A stretch of DNA of 64,000 nt from Occultella aeris (GCF_902703175.1 NZ_CACRYJ010000062.1:1-64000); one strand, 5' to 3'. Numbered from the stretch's first letter, positions 35,506 to 44,794 are shown. Notes: generated by a model from the sequence alone, not told the origin. Numbers and translations: made by a program.

Positions 35506-35808
35506 ATGCCACGACTGCTCCGCACCATGGCCCGCACCGCCGCGATCGCCGGCACCGCGACCGCCGTCTCCGGTCGCGTCGCCCACCGCCAGGCCGGCAG
35601 ATGGCAGGAACAACAGGCGGCGCAGGCACCTCCGCCGCAGGAGCCTGTCTACGCCGCGCCCCCGCCCCCTGCGCCTGCCGCTCCCGCGCCGAGCATCGGC
35701 ATGGACGAGAAGCTCGCTCAGCTGAAGGATCTCGGCGCGCTGAAGGAGCAGGGCGTGCTCTCCGACGCCGAGTTCGAGGCCCAGAAGGCTCGCATCCTGG
35801 CCGGCTGA
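35506..35808 (+). CDS. SHOCT-domain small protein
   Basis: A 100-residue protein. The N-terminal part is basic and Ala-rich (TAAIAGTATAVSGRV), possibly a weak membrane anchor. A Pro/Ala-rich linker follows, and the C-terminal 30 residues are a SHOCT domain (EKLAQLKDLGALKEQGVLSD). SHOCT is a short oligomerisation module at the ends of many stress-related proteins. GGAAGG precedes the ATG. It is probably cotranscribed with the DUF6325 gene. Confidence 0.88.
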   Translation: MPRLLRTMARTAAIAGTATAVSGRVAHRQAGRWQEQQAAQAPPPQEPVYAAPPPPAPAAPAPSIGMDEKLAQLKDLGALKEQGVLSDAEFEAQKARILAG

Positions 35809-35888
35809 GGAGTCGGGAGTCCCCGGCGACGCGAGCGTCCCATGGCAGCCCTGGCGCGGCTGAGCCCTGTGCGTGGGACCATCGGTGC

Positions 35889-36620
35889 ATGCTGGACCTG
35901 AACGCCGATCTTGGTGAAGGAGTGGGCGACGACGCGGCCATGCTCGAGGTCGTCACCAGCGCCAACGTGGCCTGCGGCGGTCATGCCGGCGACCGGACCA
36001 CGATGCGCACGGTGTGTGAGCAGGCTGCGGCACTGGGCGTCCGGGTGGGCGCTCATGTCGCCTACCCGGACCGGGAGAACTTCGGTCGCACGTTCACCGA
36101 CCTCGCCGAGGCCGACCTGCTCGCCCACATCTCGGAGCAGCTCAACGAACTCGCCGACGCCGCCGCGGCCGCCGGCACCCGGGTGAGCTACGTGAAGCCA
36201 CACGGTGCGCTCTACCACGCGGCCCACGCCCACGCGGCGCACGCCCGAGCCGTGGTGACACTGGCGCGCGGGGCGGGACTCGCCGTCGTCGGCGCCCCCG
36301 GCGCCCTGGTTCTGGAGCTGGCCCAGGCAGCGGGCCTGCCCGGGATCCCCGAAGGCTTCGCGGACCGTGCCTACACCCCGCTCGGGTCGCTCGTGCCGCG
36401 CACTGAACCCGGGGCGGTGCTGCATGACCCGCGGGCTATCGCGGCCCGGGTCGCCGGCCTGATCCGAACCGGCACGCTCACCGCCGTCGACGGCAGCCAG
36501 GTCCGCCTCGACGTGCGGACCATCTGTGTGCATGGCGACACCCCGGATTCCGTCGCCATCGCGACCCGGGTCCGCGCCGAGCTCGAGCGCGCCGGCCTCG
36601 CGCCGGTGCCGTTCAGCTGA
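35889..36620 (+). CDS. pxpA: 5-oxoprolinase subunit A (LamB/YcsF family)
   Basis: A 243-residue protein starting MLDLNADLGEGVGDDAAML, the LamB/YcsF signature, with NVACGGHAGD and YVKPHGALY further on. With PxpB and PxpC it forms the ATP-dependent 5-oxoprolinase that returns the damage product pyroglutamate to glutamate. GACCAT (35877-35882) lies 6 nt before the ATG and could provide a leaderless promoter. It heads a tight pxpABC operon. Confidence 0.94.
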   Translation: MLDLNADLGEGVGDDAAMLEVVTSANVACGGHAGDRTTMRTVCEQAAALGVRVGAHVAYPDRENFGRTFTDLAEADLLAHISEQLNELADAAAAAGTRVSYVKPHGALYHAAHAHAAHARAVVTLARGAGLAVVGAPGALVLELAQAAGLPGIPEGFADRAYTPLGSLVPRTEPGAVLHDPRAIAARVAGLIRTGTLTAVDGSQVRLDVRTICVHGDTPDSVAIATRVRAELERAGLAPVPFS

Positions 36621-36630
36621 GGCGCGACTG

Positions 36631-37242
36631 ATGCTGATCCGGCCCAGTGGGGAGCGCGCCGTGCTCATCGAGGTGGACACCCTCGCTCAGGCCCATGCGC
36701 TGGCGGCGGCACTGGCCGCCGCGGGCGATCCTCGCATCGTGGACGTCGTCCCAGCCGCGCGCACCGTGCTCGTGGTCGCGGACGCTGCCGCTCACCTGCC
36801 GGGCATTGCCGCCCGGATAAGGGATCTGGAATCCGACGTATCGACCTCCGCGCCGATGGGGGAGCTGGTCCGGATCGCCGTGCACTACGACGGCGCCGAT
36901 CTCGCCGACGTGGCGGAGACAACCGGTCTGACCGAGTCCGAGGTGATCGCACGGCACACGGCACCGGAGTACGTCGTGGACTTCATCGGATTCGCCCCCG
37001 GGTTCGGCTATCTCTCCGGGCTCGACCCGGCGCTGCACCTGCCGCGGCTGACCACGCCCCGACCGAGCGTGCCGGCCGGGTCCGTCGCGATCGCCGCCGA
37101 CCGCACCGCCGTGTACCCGCGCTCGTCCCCGGGCGGCTGGCGCCTGCTCGGACGGACCGACGCGCCCCTCTTCGACGTCACCGCGAAGCCACCGGCACTG
37201 TTGCGGGCCGGGATGCGGGTCCGGTTCGAGGCGGCCGGGTGA
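36631..37242 (+). CDS. pxpB: 5-oxoprolinase subunit B
   Basis: A 203-residue allophanate-hydrolase-subunit-1-like protein. The family motif VDFIGFAPGFGYLSGLD is at about 112-128, with PRPSVPAGSVAIA after it. It forms the ATP-using B-C complex of 5-oxoprolinase. ATG 36631 lies 10 nt after the pxpA stop with GAGG between, and the gene overlaps pxpC by GTGA. Confidence 0.94.
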   Translation: MLIRPSGERAVLIEVDTLAQAHALAAALAAAGDPRIVDVVPAARTVLVVADAAAHLPGIAARIRDLESDVSTSAPMGELVRIAVHYDGADLADVAETTGLTESEVIARHTAPEYVVDFIGFAPGFGYLSGLDPALHLPRLTTPRPSVPAGSVAIAADRTAVYPRSSPGGWRLLGRTDAPLFDVTAKPPALLRAGMRVRFEAAG

Positions 37243-38111
37243 GCGAGCGCACCCTGACCGTGGTGGCGGCCGGTGGGCTCACTCTGATCGAGGACCTCGG
37301 CCGCCCCGGGTTCGCCGCGCTCGGCGTGTCCCCCTCCGGAGCTGCCGACCGGGGTGCCCTGATCGCGGCGAACCGCATCCTGGGCAACGAGGACGGCGCG
37401 GCCGCGTTGGAGATTGCGATGGGCGGCCTGACGGTGCGTGCCGAGTCCGACCTGCTGTTCGCCCTGACGGGGGCGAACGCCCCGACCACCATTGACGGCG
37501 TGGCGGTGCCACAGCGGCAGGTGCTCGCGGTGGCGGCGGGTTCCGTCATGCGGCTCGGGGTGCCTCGTTGGGGTCTGCGCACCTATCTCGCGGTCGCCGG
37601 CGGGCTAGCCGTGCCGGAGGTCCTCGGATCCCGTTCCACGGACGTGCTGTCCGGGCTCGGTCCGGCGCCGGTGCGCAGCGGCGAGGTGCTGCCCGTCGGC
37701 CGGGTGCGCTCCGCCCTGGCGACGATCGACGCCGACCAGGCTCCGCCGTCGGGCCCCGCGTTCATGCTGGACGCGATGCCCGGGCCGCGGCGGGACTGGT
37801 TCACTGAGGACGCCTGGCGGACGCTGTTCGAGCGTCGGTACCGGGTCTCCGACGTGGGCGACCGGGTCGGGGTGCGGTTGCAGGGCGCCACGCTGGACCG
37901 TGCGCGCGAGGGAGAACTCCCCTCGGAAGGCGTGGTGTCCGGGGCAGTGCAGGTACCCCCGGATGGGCAGCCGCTCATCTTCGGCCCGGACCACCCGGTG
38001 ACCGGCGGTTACCCGGTGATAGCGGTGCTCACCGAGTCCGCTCGGGACGCCGCAGGCCAACTACGGCCCGGCCAGGAGATCCGGTTCCGGCGCCGCGTCA
38101 CACCCGAGTGA
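37239..38111 (+). CDS. pxpC: 5-oxoprolinase subunit C
   Basis: A 290-residue biotin-dependent-carboxyltransferase-like protein (allophanate hydrolase subunit 2 family). It begins TLTVVAAGGLTLIEDLGRPG and carries GVSPSGAADRGALIAAN and VSGAVQVPPDGQPLIFGPDH, all diagnostic. The GTG start overlaps the pxpB stop, so translation is coupled. Its last 14 bases overlap the end of a convergent DUF1254 gene. Confidence 0.94.
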   Translation: MSERTLTVVAAGGLTLIEDLGRPGFAALGVSPSGAADRGALIAANRILGNEDGAAALEIAMGGLTVRAESDLLFALTGANAPTTIDGVAVPQRQVLAVAAGSVMRLGVPRWGLRTYLAVAGGLAVPEVLGSRSTDVLSGLGPAPVRSGEVLPVGRVRSALATIDADQAPPSGPAFMLDAMPGPRRDWFTEDAWRTLFERRYRVSDVGDRVGVRLQGATLDRAREGELPSEGVVSGAVQVPPDGQPLIFGPDHPVTGGYPVIAVLTESARDAAGQLRPGQEIRFRRRVTPE

Positions 38112-39432
38112 TCGGGGGGACGATGTAGGTGCCGTCCAGGACCGCTGCGTCGGGCTCGTACATGCGGAGTACAGGCCGGAACTGCCCCACCGGGGCGGGC
38201 AACCAGTTCGCGGCGGCGGCCGGATCGGACGGCCGCTCGTGTGAGATCGTGATGGTGAGGGCGCCGTCGGCGTCGACAGCGATTCCGGGCGTCCGGTCGC
38301 CGACGGAGTACCGGTCGATCGGGTTCGCCACGAGGAAGAAGTCCGGCACCGAGTACATCGTGAGCGACCAGAACGCGTTCACGGGCGGAACGGGATCCAG
38401 CCGCAGTTCGTAGGTTCGGTCACCGACGAGTTGCTCACCCCGGTCGTCGAGATAGGTCATGATGTAGGCCGCCTCGTAGGCATGATTGCCCCACAGGCCT
38501 CCCATCGCTGCGGCGGCACGTTCCACCACCCGGACTGCGGGGTCGGAGATCTTGAACGCGTCGTCGTCGAGGGCGCCGACCTCGAAGAAGTCGAGGTTGT
38601 AGTCGAAGGCGTGCAGCGTCAGTTTCCAGCCGTTCACACTCGGGCTGGACCCGGACCTGAGGATCGAGAGCAGCTTCTCCCGCCCCTGTGCGAGCCCGGC
38701 CGTCAGGGCCGAGGTCAGGTCGGAGTCGGCCGCGCCGGCGTACGGTGAGGGCCCGTCCGTGGTGATCCCGGTCGCGGCGAGGCCCTGCTGGAGCGGCACG
38801 TCGCGGGCGGCCGGTGGGAACTGTTGCGACCACACCCGGAGCTTCTCCAGGAACACGAGAGGCTCCGGCACGCCGGCATCCGGGCGTGCCAGGCCGGCCG
38901 GACGCGCGTCGGGATCGACCTGTCGCAGCACCGTCGCGTCCTGCAGCACATGCACGCTGGACAGGTCATCCGCACCCGAGCAGGCCCACCGTCCCACGAT
39001 CGACGCGACCGACGTCGGGAACCGGATCACCTGCACGTCGCCGCTCTCGCCGACCCATCCCGGGGGCACCAGCAGGTAGTCGCCCGCGCCGGTGCCCGTG
39101 GCCCGGTGCCCGACGTAGGCGAAGTTGTTGGTCCAGGCATCGACGAACTGAAGGACGTAGTACCGCCCGGACGTGTCCGGCACGTGCAGGGCGAGCGGCC
39201 CGGCGCTGAGGTCGAGCTGTGCCATCGAGTAGACCGTGTCGTTGTTGATCGTCACGAACGTGTCCGCCGGCCCGGCGAGCGTGCGTGCATGGCTGAAGGT
39301 GTTGAACGGCGCCGCCGGGTTCGCCCCGACGCCCTCGGTGACGTACCGGTGCACCTGATCGAGGTTGGTGACAAGGGGATATCCGTAGCTGAAGGCCCTG
39401 GCGGCCAGCTCGGTGATGTCCTGCTCGGTCAC
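38098..39432 (-). CDS. DUF1254/DUF1214 domain protein, copy A
   Basis: A 444-residue protein with an N-terminal DUF1254 domain (TLAGPADTFVTINNDTVYSM, GRYYVLQFVDAWTNNF) and a C-terminal DUF1214 domain (PVNAFWSLTMYSVPDFFLV). No signal peptide is seen, unlike many family members, so it is likely cytosolic. The biochemical role is unknown. The start is GTG 39432 with GGAGGAG 7 nt upstream. It is transcribed away from a second DUF1254/DUF1214 gene, and one palindrome between them has a -10 box at 21 nt on each side. Confidence 0.9.
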   Translation of the reverse strand: MTEQDITELAARAFSYGYPLVTNLDQVHRYVTEGVGANPAAPFNTFSHARTLAGPADTFVTINNDTVYSMAQLDLSAGPLALHVPDTSGRYYVLQFVDAWTNNFAYVGHRATGTGAGDYLLVPPGWVGESGDVQVIRFPTSVASIVGRWACSGADDLSSVHVLQDATVLRQVDPDARPAGLARPDAGVPEPLVFLEKLRVWSQQFPPAARDVPLQQGLAATGITTDGPSPYAGAADSDLTSALTAGLAQGREKLLSILRSGSSPSVNGWKLTLHAFDYNLDFFEVGALDDDAFKISDPAVRVVERAAAAMGGLWGNHAYEAAYIMTYLDDRGEQLVGDRTYELRLDPVPPVNAFWSLTMYSVPDFFLVANPIDRYSVGDRTPGIAVDADGALTITISHERPSDPAAAANWLPAPVGQFRPVLRMYEPDAAVLDGTYIVPPITRV

Positions 39433-39473
39433 GGCGTGCTCCTCCGATCGTCGCAGCGGGTGGGTTACCGCCG

Positions 39474-39546
39474 ACGTTAGGTGCCCGCCCGCACGGGCGG
39501 CTCATCCGCTGCGAGTGAGCCGGTCGCCGATGACCGGAGCCAGACT
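39474..39546. promoter_or_regulatory. 19-bp regulon palindrome (site 9) serving two divergent promoters
   Basis: CTCATCCGCTGCGAGTGAG (39501-39519) has TAACGT at 21 nt on the minus side (39474-39479) and CAGACT at 21 nt on the plus side (39541-39546). The symmetry suggests that one site activates both DUF1254 genes. Confidence 0.65.
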
Positions 39547-39595
39547 GGCGCTGGTGCGTGCGCACCGGAGGTACTCGGGCGAAGGAGATGGTGGC

Positions 39596-40981
39596 ATGGC
39601 GAACGGATTGCCGGGGCGGCTCGGTACCGTGCGGATGGAGGGCGAACTCCCACACCGGGACGACATCCCCGTCGTCTTCGACGAGCTCGACTATCAGCTC
39701 GCCTGTCAGGCCTACCTCTGGGCGCTGCCCCTGGTGTCCTACGCACAGTGGAAGAAGCAGCACTACGAGGTGTTCGGTGCGACCGGAAGCGACCTGGTCC
39801 ACTACGTCAGCTACCGCGATCGGCTCGGTCTGATCACCGCGAACGCCACGACGCCGTACATCCTGAACTTCTTCGACCTCGCCGAGAGCGGCCCGCTCGT
39901 CATCGAGCTACCCGCGGGACCGACCGCCGGTGGTGTGTCCGACTTCTGGCAGCGAGAGATCGCGGCGATGGGCGAGATGGGACCGGACCGGGGCGAAGGC
40001 GCACGGTATCTGATCGTCCCGCCCGGAGGCGGTACCACGGAGGTCGACGGTTACCGGGTGCTTCACTCCACGGGGACGAACATCATGTTCGGCTTCCGCA
40101 CCCTCGACCCGGACCCGGATCGCTCTCAGGCTCTCGTCGACGCCGTCCGAATCTACCCCTACGCCCGACGCGAGGATCCGCCGCAAACGCGTCTCGTCTC
40201 ACCCGGAGGCCGGGCGTGGAGCGGAGACCAGCCCCGGGGCCTGGAGTACTGGGTGCGTCTGCACGAGATCTACCAGCGGGAGATCGTGGATGACCGCGAC
40301 CGGTTCTATCTCGCGATGCTCAAGCAACTCGGTATCGAGAAGGGCAAGCCCTTCGCCCCCGACGAGCGCCTGACCCGCATCCTCACCGACGGAGCGGCGG
40401 CCGGCGAACTGATGGCGCAGGCGAACACGTTCGCCAAACGCTTCGCCGGGTCTCGCTACTGGCCCGACCGGGAATGGGACCTGGTCCTGCCGTTGGACAA
40501 CTCCGCTCAGCGCGGTACCAACTACGACGAGCTCCTGGAGCGCGCCTCCTGGTTCTACGAGGCCGTCAGTTTCTCCGAGGCGATGAAGAGCCAGACGCCT
40601 GGCCTCGGCCAGGCCTACCTCGGCACCTACACCGGAGCCGATGGCGAGTGGCTCGACGGGTCCCGCACGTACACCCTGCACGTTCCCGCGCAGGTGCCCG
40701 CGAAGTTGTTCTGGTCCGTCACCGTCTACGACTCCCAGACACGCTGCCTCATCGACAACGAGCAGCAGCGCGGCGACCGCGGCTCACGCGATCGTGATCT
40801 TCGTGTGAACGAGGATGGCTCCGTCGATCTGGTCTTCGGTCCGAGTGCGCCGGGGTCCGGCGAGACGAACTGGATCGAGACGATCCCTGGACGGCACTGG
40901 TTCAGTTACACCCGGTTCTACGGTCCGCTCGAGCCCTACTTCGACCGGACCTGGAAGCTCGGCGACATCACGCCCACCTGA
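39596..40981 (+). CDS. DUF1254/DUF1214 domain protein, copy B
   Basis: A 461-residue protein with DUF1254 (LACQAYLWALPLVSYAQWKK, TANATTPYILNFFDL) and DUF1214 (LFWSVTVYDSQTRCLIDNEQ, ETNWIETIPGRHWFSYTRFY) domains. It resembles copy A in layout but the sequences have diverged and each has its own insertions. No signal peptide is apparent. GAAGGAGA lies 8 nt before ATG 39596. It ends 13 bp from the convergent mechanosensitive-channel gene, with no terminator between. Confidence 0.9.
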   Translation: MANGLPGRLGTVRMEGELPHRDDIPVVFDELDYQLACQAYLWALPLVSYAQWKKQHYEVFGATGSDLVHYVSYRDRLGLITANATTPYILNFFDLAESGPLVIELPAGPTAGGVSDFWQREIAAMGEMGPDRGEGARYLIVPPGGGTTEVDGYRVLHSTGTNIMFGFRTLDPDPDRSQALVDAVRIYPYARREDPPQTRLVSPGGRAWSGDQPRGLEYWVRLHEIYQREIVDDRDRFYLAMLKQLGIEKGKPFAPDERLTRILTDGAAAGELMAQANTFAKRFAGSRYWPDREWDLVLPLDNSAQRGTNYDELLERASWFYEAVSFSEAMKSQTPGLGQAYLGTYTGADGEWLDGSRTYTLHVPAQVPAKLFWSVTVYDSQTRCLIDNEQQRGDRGSRDRDLRVNEDGSVDLVFGPSAPGSGETNWIETIPGRHWFSYTRFYGPLEPYFDRTWKLGDITPT

Positions 40982-40994
40982 GGGATCGGGCGGC

Positions 40995-41843
40995 TCAGAG
41001 CGTCGGAGTGGGTACCAGTGGTGGGGGTGGGGGCGGTGCGGTGAGGCTCGCCGCGAGCCCGGCCGCGCCGAGACCTTCGCCGACCGCACGGACGACGTGG
41101 GAGCCGACGGCCGTGCTCGCACCGGACTTGTGCCAGATCCTGATCCGCCCGATCATCCGGTCGGGGGTGCTGGCCACCCAGACCAGGTCGGGGGCAGGCG
41201 TGGCCATCACCCCGTCCGCGCCGGTGGCCAGGGTGACGGCGGTCGTGGCGATCTCCTCGATCCTGCCCAGCTCCGTGGTCCGGATCTCGATCTCAGAGCG
41301 GACGGGCGCATCGCTGGGCTGGATCACCAGCGGGTCGGAGAGCAGTTGGGCGTTCGGGACGTGGATCACCTTCCCGTCCGAGGTGTGCAGCACTACGGAT
41401 CGGGCGTTCATGTCCGTGACGGCGCCCCAGCGATCGTCGGTCTCGACCCAGTCGCCGACGCGCAGGGGCTTGCGCATCTGCAGGATGAGGCTCGCACCGA
41501 AGTTGTCGGCCACACCCCGCAGGGCGAAGTAGGCGACCACCGCAATGAGGATCACGGCGGCGAGCACCGGTTGGATCTGCGCGCCGAGGACCGAGAGCGC
41601 GATCCCGACCCCGAGCAGGACGATGAAGTAGCCCACCGCGCGCGAACACGTGTAGGCCACCTCGTAGGGGACCGCGTCGGTCTTGGCGAGCAGCCGCATC
41701 GCGGCGCGCCGGCCAGCGCGCGACCCGATCCAGGTGAGGATCAGGACGATCAGGACGATCAGGAGGTCCCATCCGCTCAGACTGCCGGAGTCGATCAGTC
41801 CAGCGATCTGGTCGGTGGGGCTCTGGCCGTCGGCAGCGATCAC
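40995..41843 (-). CDS. MscS-family mechanosensitive ion channel
   Basis: A 282-residue channel. Three hydrophobic helices (WDLLIVLIVLILTWIGSRAG; VGYFIVLLGVGIALSVLGA; VLAAVILIAVVAYFALRGVA) lead into the MscS core (NFGASLILQMRKPLRVGDWV), and the beta domain contains VLHTSDGKVIHVPNAQLLS. A Pro-rich tail (APPPPPPLVPTPTL) ends the protein. It should release solutes during osmotic downshock. Its GTG start overlaps the stop of the SulP gene (GTGA), so the two are coupled; this channel-transporter pairing may balance ion uptake. Confidence 0.9.
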   Translation of the reverse strand: MIAADGQSPTDQIAGLIDSGSLSGWDLLIVLIVLILTWIGSRAGRRAAMRLLAKTDAVPYEVAYTCSRAVGYFIVLLGVGIALSVLGAQIQPVLAAVILIAVVAYFALRGVADNFGASLILQMRKPLRVGDWVETDDRWGAVTDMNARSVVLHTSDGKVIHVPNAQLLSDPLVIQPSDAPVRSEIEIRTTELGRIEEIATTAVTLATGADGVMATPAPDLVWVASTPDRMIGRIRIWHKSGASTAVGSHVVRAVGEGLGAAGLAASLTAPPPPPPLVPTPTL

Positions 41844-43573
41844 GGTTCGACCTGCTCGGGTGAACTCGTGGCCGATTCGTCGTCGGCACCCGCCTGGAAT
41901 GCGCCGATCGCCTCCGCAACGGTCGCGTATGCCTTGGGCCCACCAACGTGATCGGCGCTGAGGACGTCGCGGACCTGGCCGATGTTCCCGGCGATCACGA
42001 GTGCGATGCGGCCCCGCTCCAGGGTCTGCTTCAACTCCGCAAGGGCGGTCGCGCCGCTGATGTCGATGAACGGGGTGGTCTGTGCGTCCAGGACAACCAG
42101 CCGGGTCTGCGGCGTGCAGCGCCGGCGAACCTCGTCCTTGACGTGATCGGCGTTCGCGAAGAACAGGCCCGACTCCACCCGTACCACCAGCACGGCCGGG
42201 TCCACCGGGTGATCCGCGTTCGCCTCGGCGTCGAGCCAATTGCCATCCACCTCGGTGAGGGTGCGCACGCTCGGGCGCGAGGTTCGGTACAGCATGAGCA
42301 GGAGGGAGGTGACGATACCGATGATGAGACCGGGCAGCGTGTCGAACACGAGGACACCGATCAGGGCCGCGAGCGCCCCGATGAAGTCCGCGCGGGCGGC
42401 GCGCCCGTACGTGCCGCCCAGGCGCGGTGTCCAGACGCGGTAGAACCGCATGATCGCCTTCGTGTCGACCATCTCGACAACCGCGGAGATGACCACGGCG
42501 GCCAGGACGGCCTCGGGCAACTCCTCGAACAGGGCGGTCAGGAACAGCAGGGTGATCAGGCTCAGGGCAGCCACCACGAGGCCGCTCACCTGCGAGCGCG
42601 CGCCGGCCGACCCGTTCACGGCCGTCTTGGACAGGCTGCCGTTGACCACCATGCCGGAGGCCAGCCCGGAGCCGAGGTTCGCGGCGCCGAGGCCGATGAG
42701 TTCCCGGTTCGCGTCCACCTCGTAGCCATTCCTGGCGGCGTATGTCTTCGCCGCTCCGAGCCCTTCGGCGAACGCGATCAGCATGACCCCGACGGCGGGG
42801 CCGGCCAGTTGGGCGTAGTCGCCCCAGGCCGTCGAGGGCAGGCCGAGCGTCGGCAGGCCCGGGTCGATCTCACCGACCACGTCGAGGCGATCGCTCAGGC
42901 CGAACACATGGACCACGACGATCCCGAGCAGCACTACGGCCAGGGAGGCCGGCACCGCCGGCAGCCACCGTTTCAACGCCAGGACGACAACCAGGGACAG
43001 CACCCCGATGACGGTCGTCAGGACTGAGAGCTGGCCCAGTCCGCCGAGCACGTGGACGAACTTGCCTATCGCGCCCTCGCCACCGCCCTCGACCCCGAAG
43101 AGTTTCGGGAGCTGCCCGATGATGATCGTCAGCGCCAGGCCCACGATGAAACCCTTGAGGACCGGCTCCGAGATGAACGTCGCCACGAAGCCGAGCCGGG
43201 CCAGCCCGGCCACGATCGCGACCACGCCGGTGACGATCGCGAGCACGGTGGTCAGGACGATGTAGGCGTCGGAGTTCCCAGGCGCGAACTCCGCGATCGT
43301 GGCAGCGGAGAGGGCCGCCGTGGCGGACATCGGACCGACCACCAGGTGTCGCGAGGACCCGAACGCGGCGTAGGCGATCAGCGCCGGCACAGCCGCATAG
43401 AGGCCGACCACCGGCGGCACGCCGGCGATCGTCGCGTACGCGAACGCCTCCGGCACCATGACGGCCCACACCGTCAGCCCGGCGATGAGATCTCGGCGCA
43501 GCCACTGGCCCTGGTACCCGCGCAGTGATGCGAAGAACACCGGTACGCGCGGGGACTCGGAAGCGGGGGACAT
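41840..43573 (-). CDS. SulP-family anion permease with STAS domain, copy 1
   Basis: A 577-residue membrane transporter with 10-14 helices. GLTVWAVMVPEAFAYATIAGV is the SulP signature near residue 30, followed by PMSATAALSAATIAEFAPGN. A cytosolic STAS domain occupies about 450-555 (LVVLDAQTTPFIDISGATAL). Members take up sulfate, bicarbonate or other anions. It lies in a four-gene minus-strand operon: DUF7144, a six-helix protein, this permease, then MscS. Confidence 0.92.
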   Translation of the reverse strand: MSPASESPRVPVFFASLRGYQGQWLRRDLIAGLTVWAVMVPEAFAYATIAGVPPVVGLYAAVPALIAYAAFGSSRHLVVGPMSATAALSAATIAEFAPGNSDAYIVLTTVLAIVTGVVAIVAGLARLGFVATFISEPVLKGFIVGLALTIIIGQLPKLFGVEGGGEGAIGKFVHVLGGLGQLSVLTTVIGVLSLVVVLALKRWLPAVPASLAVVLLGIVVVHVFGLSDRLDVVGEIDPGLPTLGLPSTAWGDYAQLAGPAVGVMLIAFAEGLGAAKTYAARNGYEVDANRELIGLGAANLGSGLASGMVVNGSLSKTAVNGSAGARSQVSGLVVAALSLITLLFLTALFEELPEAVLAAVVISAVVEMVDTKAIMRFYRVWTPRLGGTYGRAARADFIGALAALIGVLVFDTLPGLIIGIVTSLLLMLYRTSRPSVRTLTEVDGNWLDAEANADHPVDPAVLVVRVESGLFFANADHVKDEVRRRCTPQTRLVVLDAQTTPFIDISGATALAELKQTLERGRIALVIAGNIGQVRDVLSADHVGGPKAYATVAEAIGAFQAGADDESATSSPEQVEP

Positions 43574-43575
43574 GG

Positions 43576-44292
43576 TCAGGCGACCTCAAGTTGACCGGTG
43601 GCGCGGCGGAAGAGGATGACGCCGGCGGCCGCGGCGACCCACAGGGGGACCACCAGGACCACGGCACGCACGGACGTCAGCGACAGCAGCAGCACCGCGA
43701 CGGCCAGATAGCTCAGAACCGCGAACCAACGCGGGAACAGTTTCGCCCGTAGGCCACGGGTTGTGCTGGCCAGGATGAACACCCCGGCCGTGCGGAACGC
43801 GTAGGTCATCAGCAGCATCTGCGCGTAATTCGTCATGGTCGAGGCCTGCTCGAGCGTGACGAGGTCGGCGGTGGCGTCCGAGGGGGTGAGGCGGACCGCG
43901 GAGACCCCTGTCACCGCGGCGGCGGCCGCGACGAAGATCATCGCGACGAACAGCACGCCAGCCGTGATCTGCACGGTGTCGAGCAGCGGGTCCTCCCGGC
44001 GTGCGAGGGATCGCAAGCGGTGCCGTGCGGCGGCGATGAACCAGAGGAAGGCCAGGCCCGAGAACGGGACGAGGTAGAACCCGGCCACGATCACGGCGCT
44101 GCCGCTGGCGCCCTGGTAGTAGGCGGTGAGTTCATCGGTGGTCGCCGAGTCCGGGATCTGGTCCAGGATCACGAAGCCCACGATGAACAGGACCGCGAAG
44201 AGCAGGCCAGCCAAGCCGGCCCCGGACCCCTGGAAGAGCCGCTCCCGTACGGGTGGAGCAGCCCCGCCGTCGGGCTCCTGCGGTTCGGTCAC
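43576..44292 (-). CDS. Six-helix membrane protein of unknown function
   Basis: A 238-residue protein with about six hydrophobic segments, starting GLAGLLFAVLFIVGFVILDQ and ending PLWVAAAAGVILFRRATGQL. The loop after helix 1 is polar (IPDSATTDELTAYYQGASGS). It resembles uncharacterised actinobacterial membrane proteins; I recognise no named family. The GTG start overlaps the stop of the upstream DUF7144 gene, and only 2 nt separate it from the SulP gene. Confidence 0.82.
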   Translation of the reverse strand: MTEPQEPDGGAAPPVRERLFQGSGAGLAGLLFAVLFIVGFVILDQIPDSATTDELTAYYQGASGSAVIVAGFYLVPFSGLAFLWFIAAARHRLRSLARREDPLLDTVQITAGVLFVAMIFVAAAAAVTGVSAVRLTPSDATADLVTLEQASTMTNYAQMLLMTYAFRTAGVFILASTTRGLRAKLFPRWFAVLSYLAVAVLLLSLTSVRAVVLVVPLWVAAAAGVILFRRATGQLEVA

Positions 44293-44687
44293 GACACCTT
44301 TTCGGCTTCCTCGCCGTGCACGATGAGCGCCCACAGGACAACCATGTCGAGGGCGATCACGACGATCGACCACCACGGAGTCAGCGGCAGGTACACGAAC
44401 TGGGTCATCATGTTCAGGCCGACCACGACCACTGCGGCGATCCGTGCCCAGGCCTGCCCGGCGATGAGGCACAGGGCGACCAGGATCAGCAGGGCGCCGA
44501 CCACGATGTGGACCCAGCCCCAGGAGTTGACGTCCAGGAGCAGGATCTGGGTGCCTACTTCAACGACGCCGACGTCTCGTGCGCCGACCGCGTAGATTCC
44601 GCTGAGCAGGTTGAACACCCCGGAACTGAGCATGATCAGGCCGGCGAACCAGATCCAGCCGGCCCAGGCAGTCACCTTCCTCGTCAT
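44289..44687 (-). CDS. DUF7144-like four-helix membrane protein
   Basis: A 132-residue membrane protein beginning TAWAGWIWFAGLIMLSSGVF, with four helices and the loop GWVHIVVGALLILVALCLIA typical of the DUF7144 (SPW/acyltransferase-annotated) group. It has no enzymatic residues. ATG 44687 lies downstream of a palindrome-associated -10 (44743-44748), so this is the first gene of the minus-strand operon ending in MscS. Its ribosome binding site is weak. Confidence 0.82.
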   Translation of the reverse strand: MTRKVTAWAGWIWFAGLIMLSSGVFNLLSGIYAVGARDVGVVEVGTQILLLDVNSWGWVHIVVGALLILVALCLIAGQAWARIAAVVVVGLNMMTQFVYLPLTPWWSIVVIALDMVVLWALIVHGEEAEKVS

Positions 44688-44742
44688 CGTCCACACCCGT
44701 CTTCCCTCGGTCCGGGACCCCCGTGGGACCCGGTAGGTGTCC

Positions 44743-44788
44743 AGCCTGGATCGCGGGCGCCGCGGCTGCCTCACCCCAACGTGATGAG
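44743..44788 (-). promoter_or_regulatory. 19-bp regulon palindrome (site 5) and -10 of the DUF7144-SulP-MscS operon
   Basis: CTCACCCCAACGTGATGAG (44770-44788) is followed on the minus strand by CAGGCT (44743-44748) exactly 21 nt away. Confidence 0.6.
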
Positions 44789-44794
44789 TCCTTC

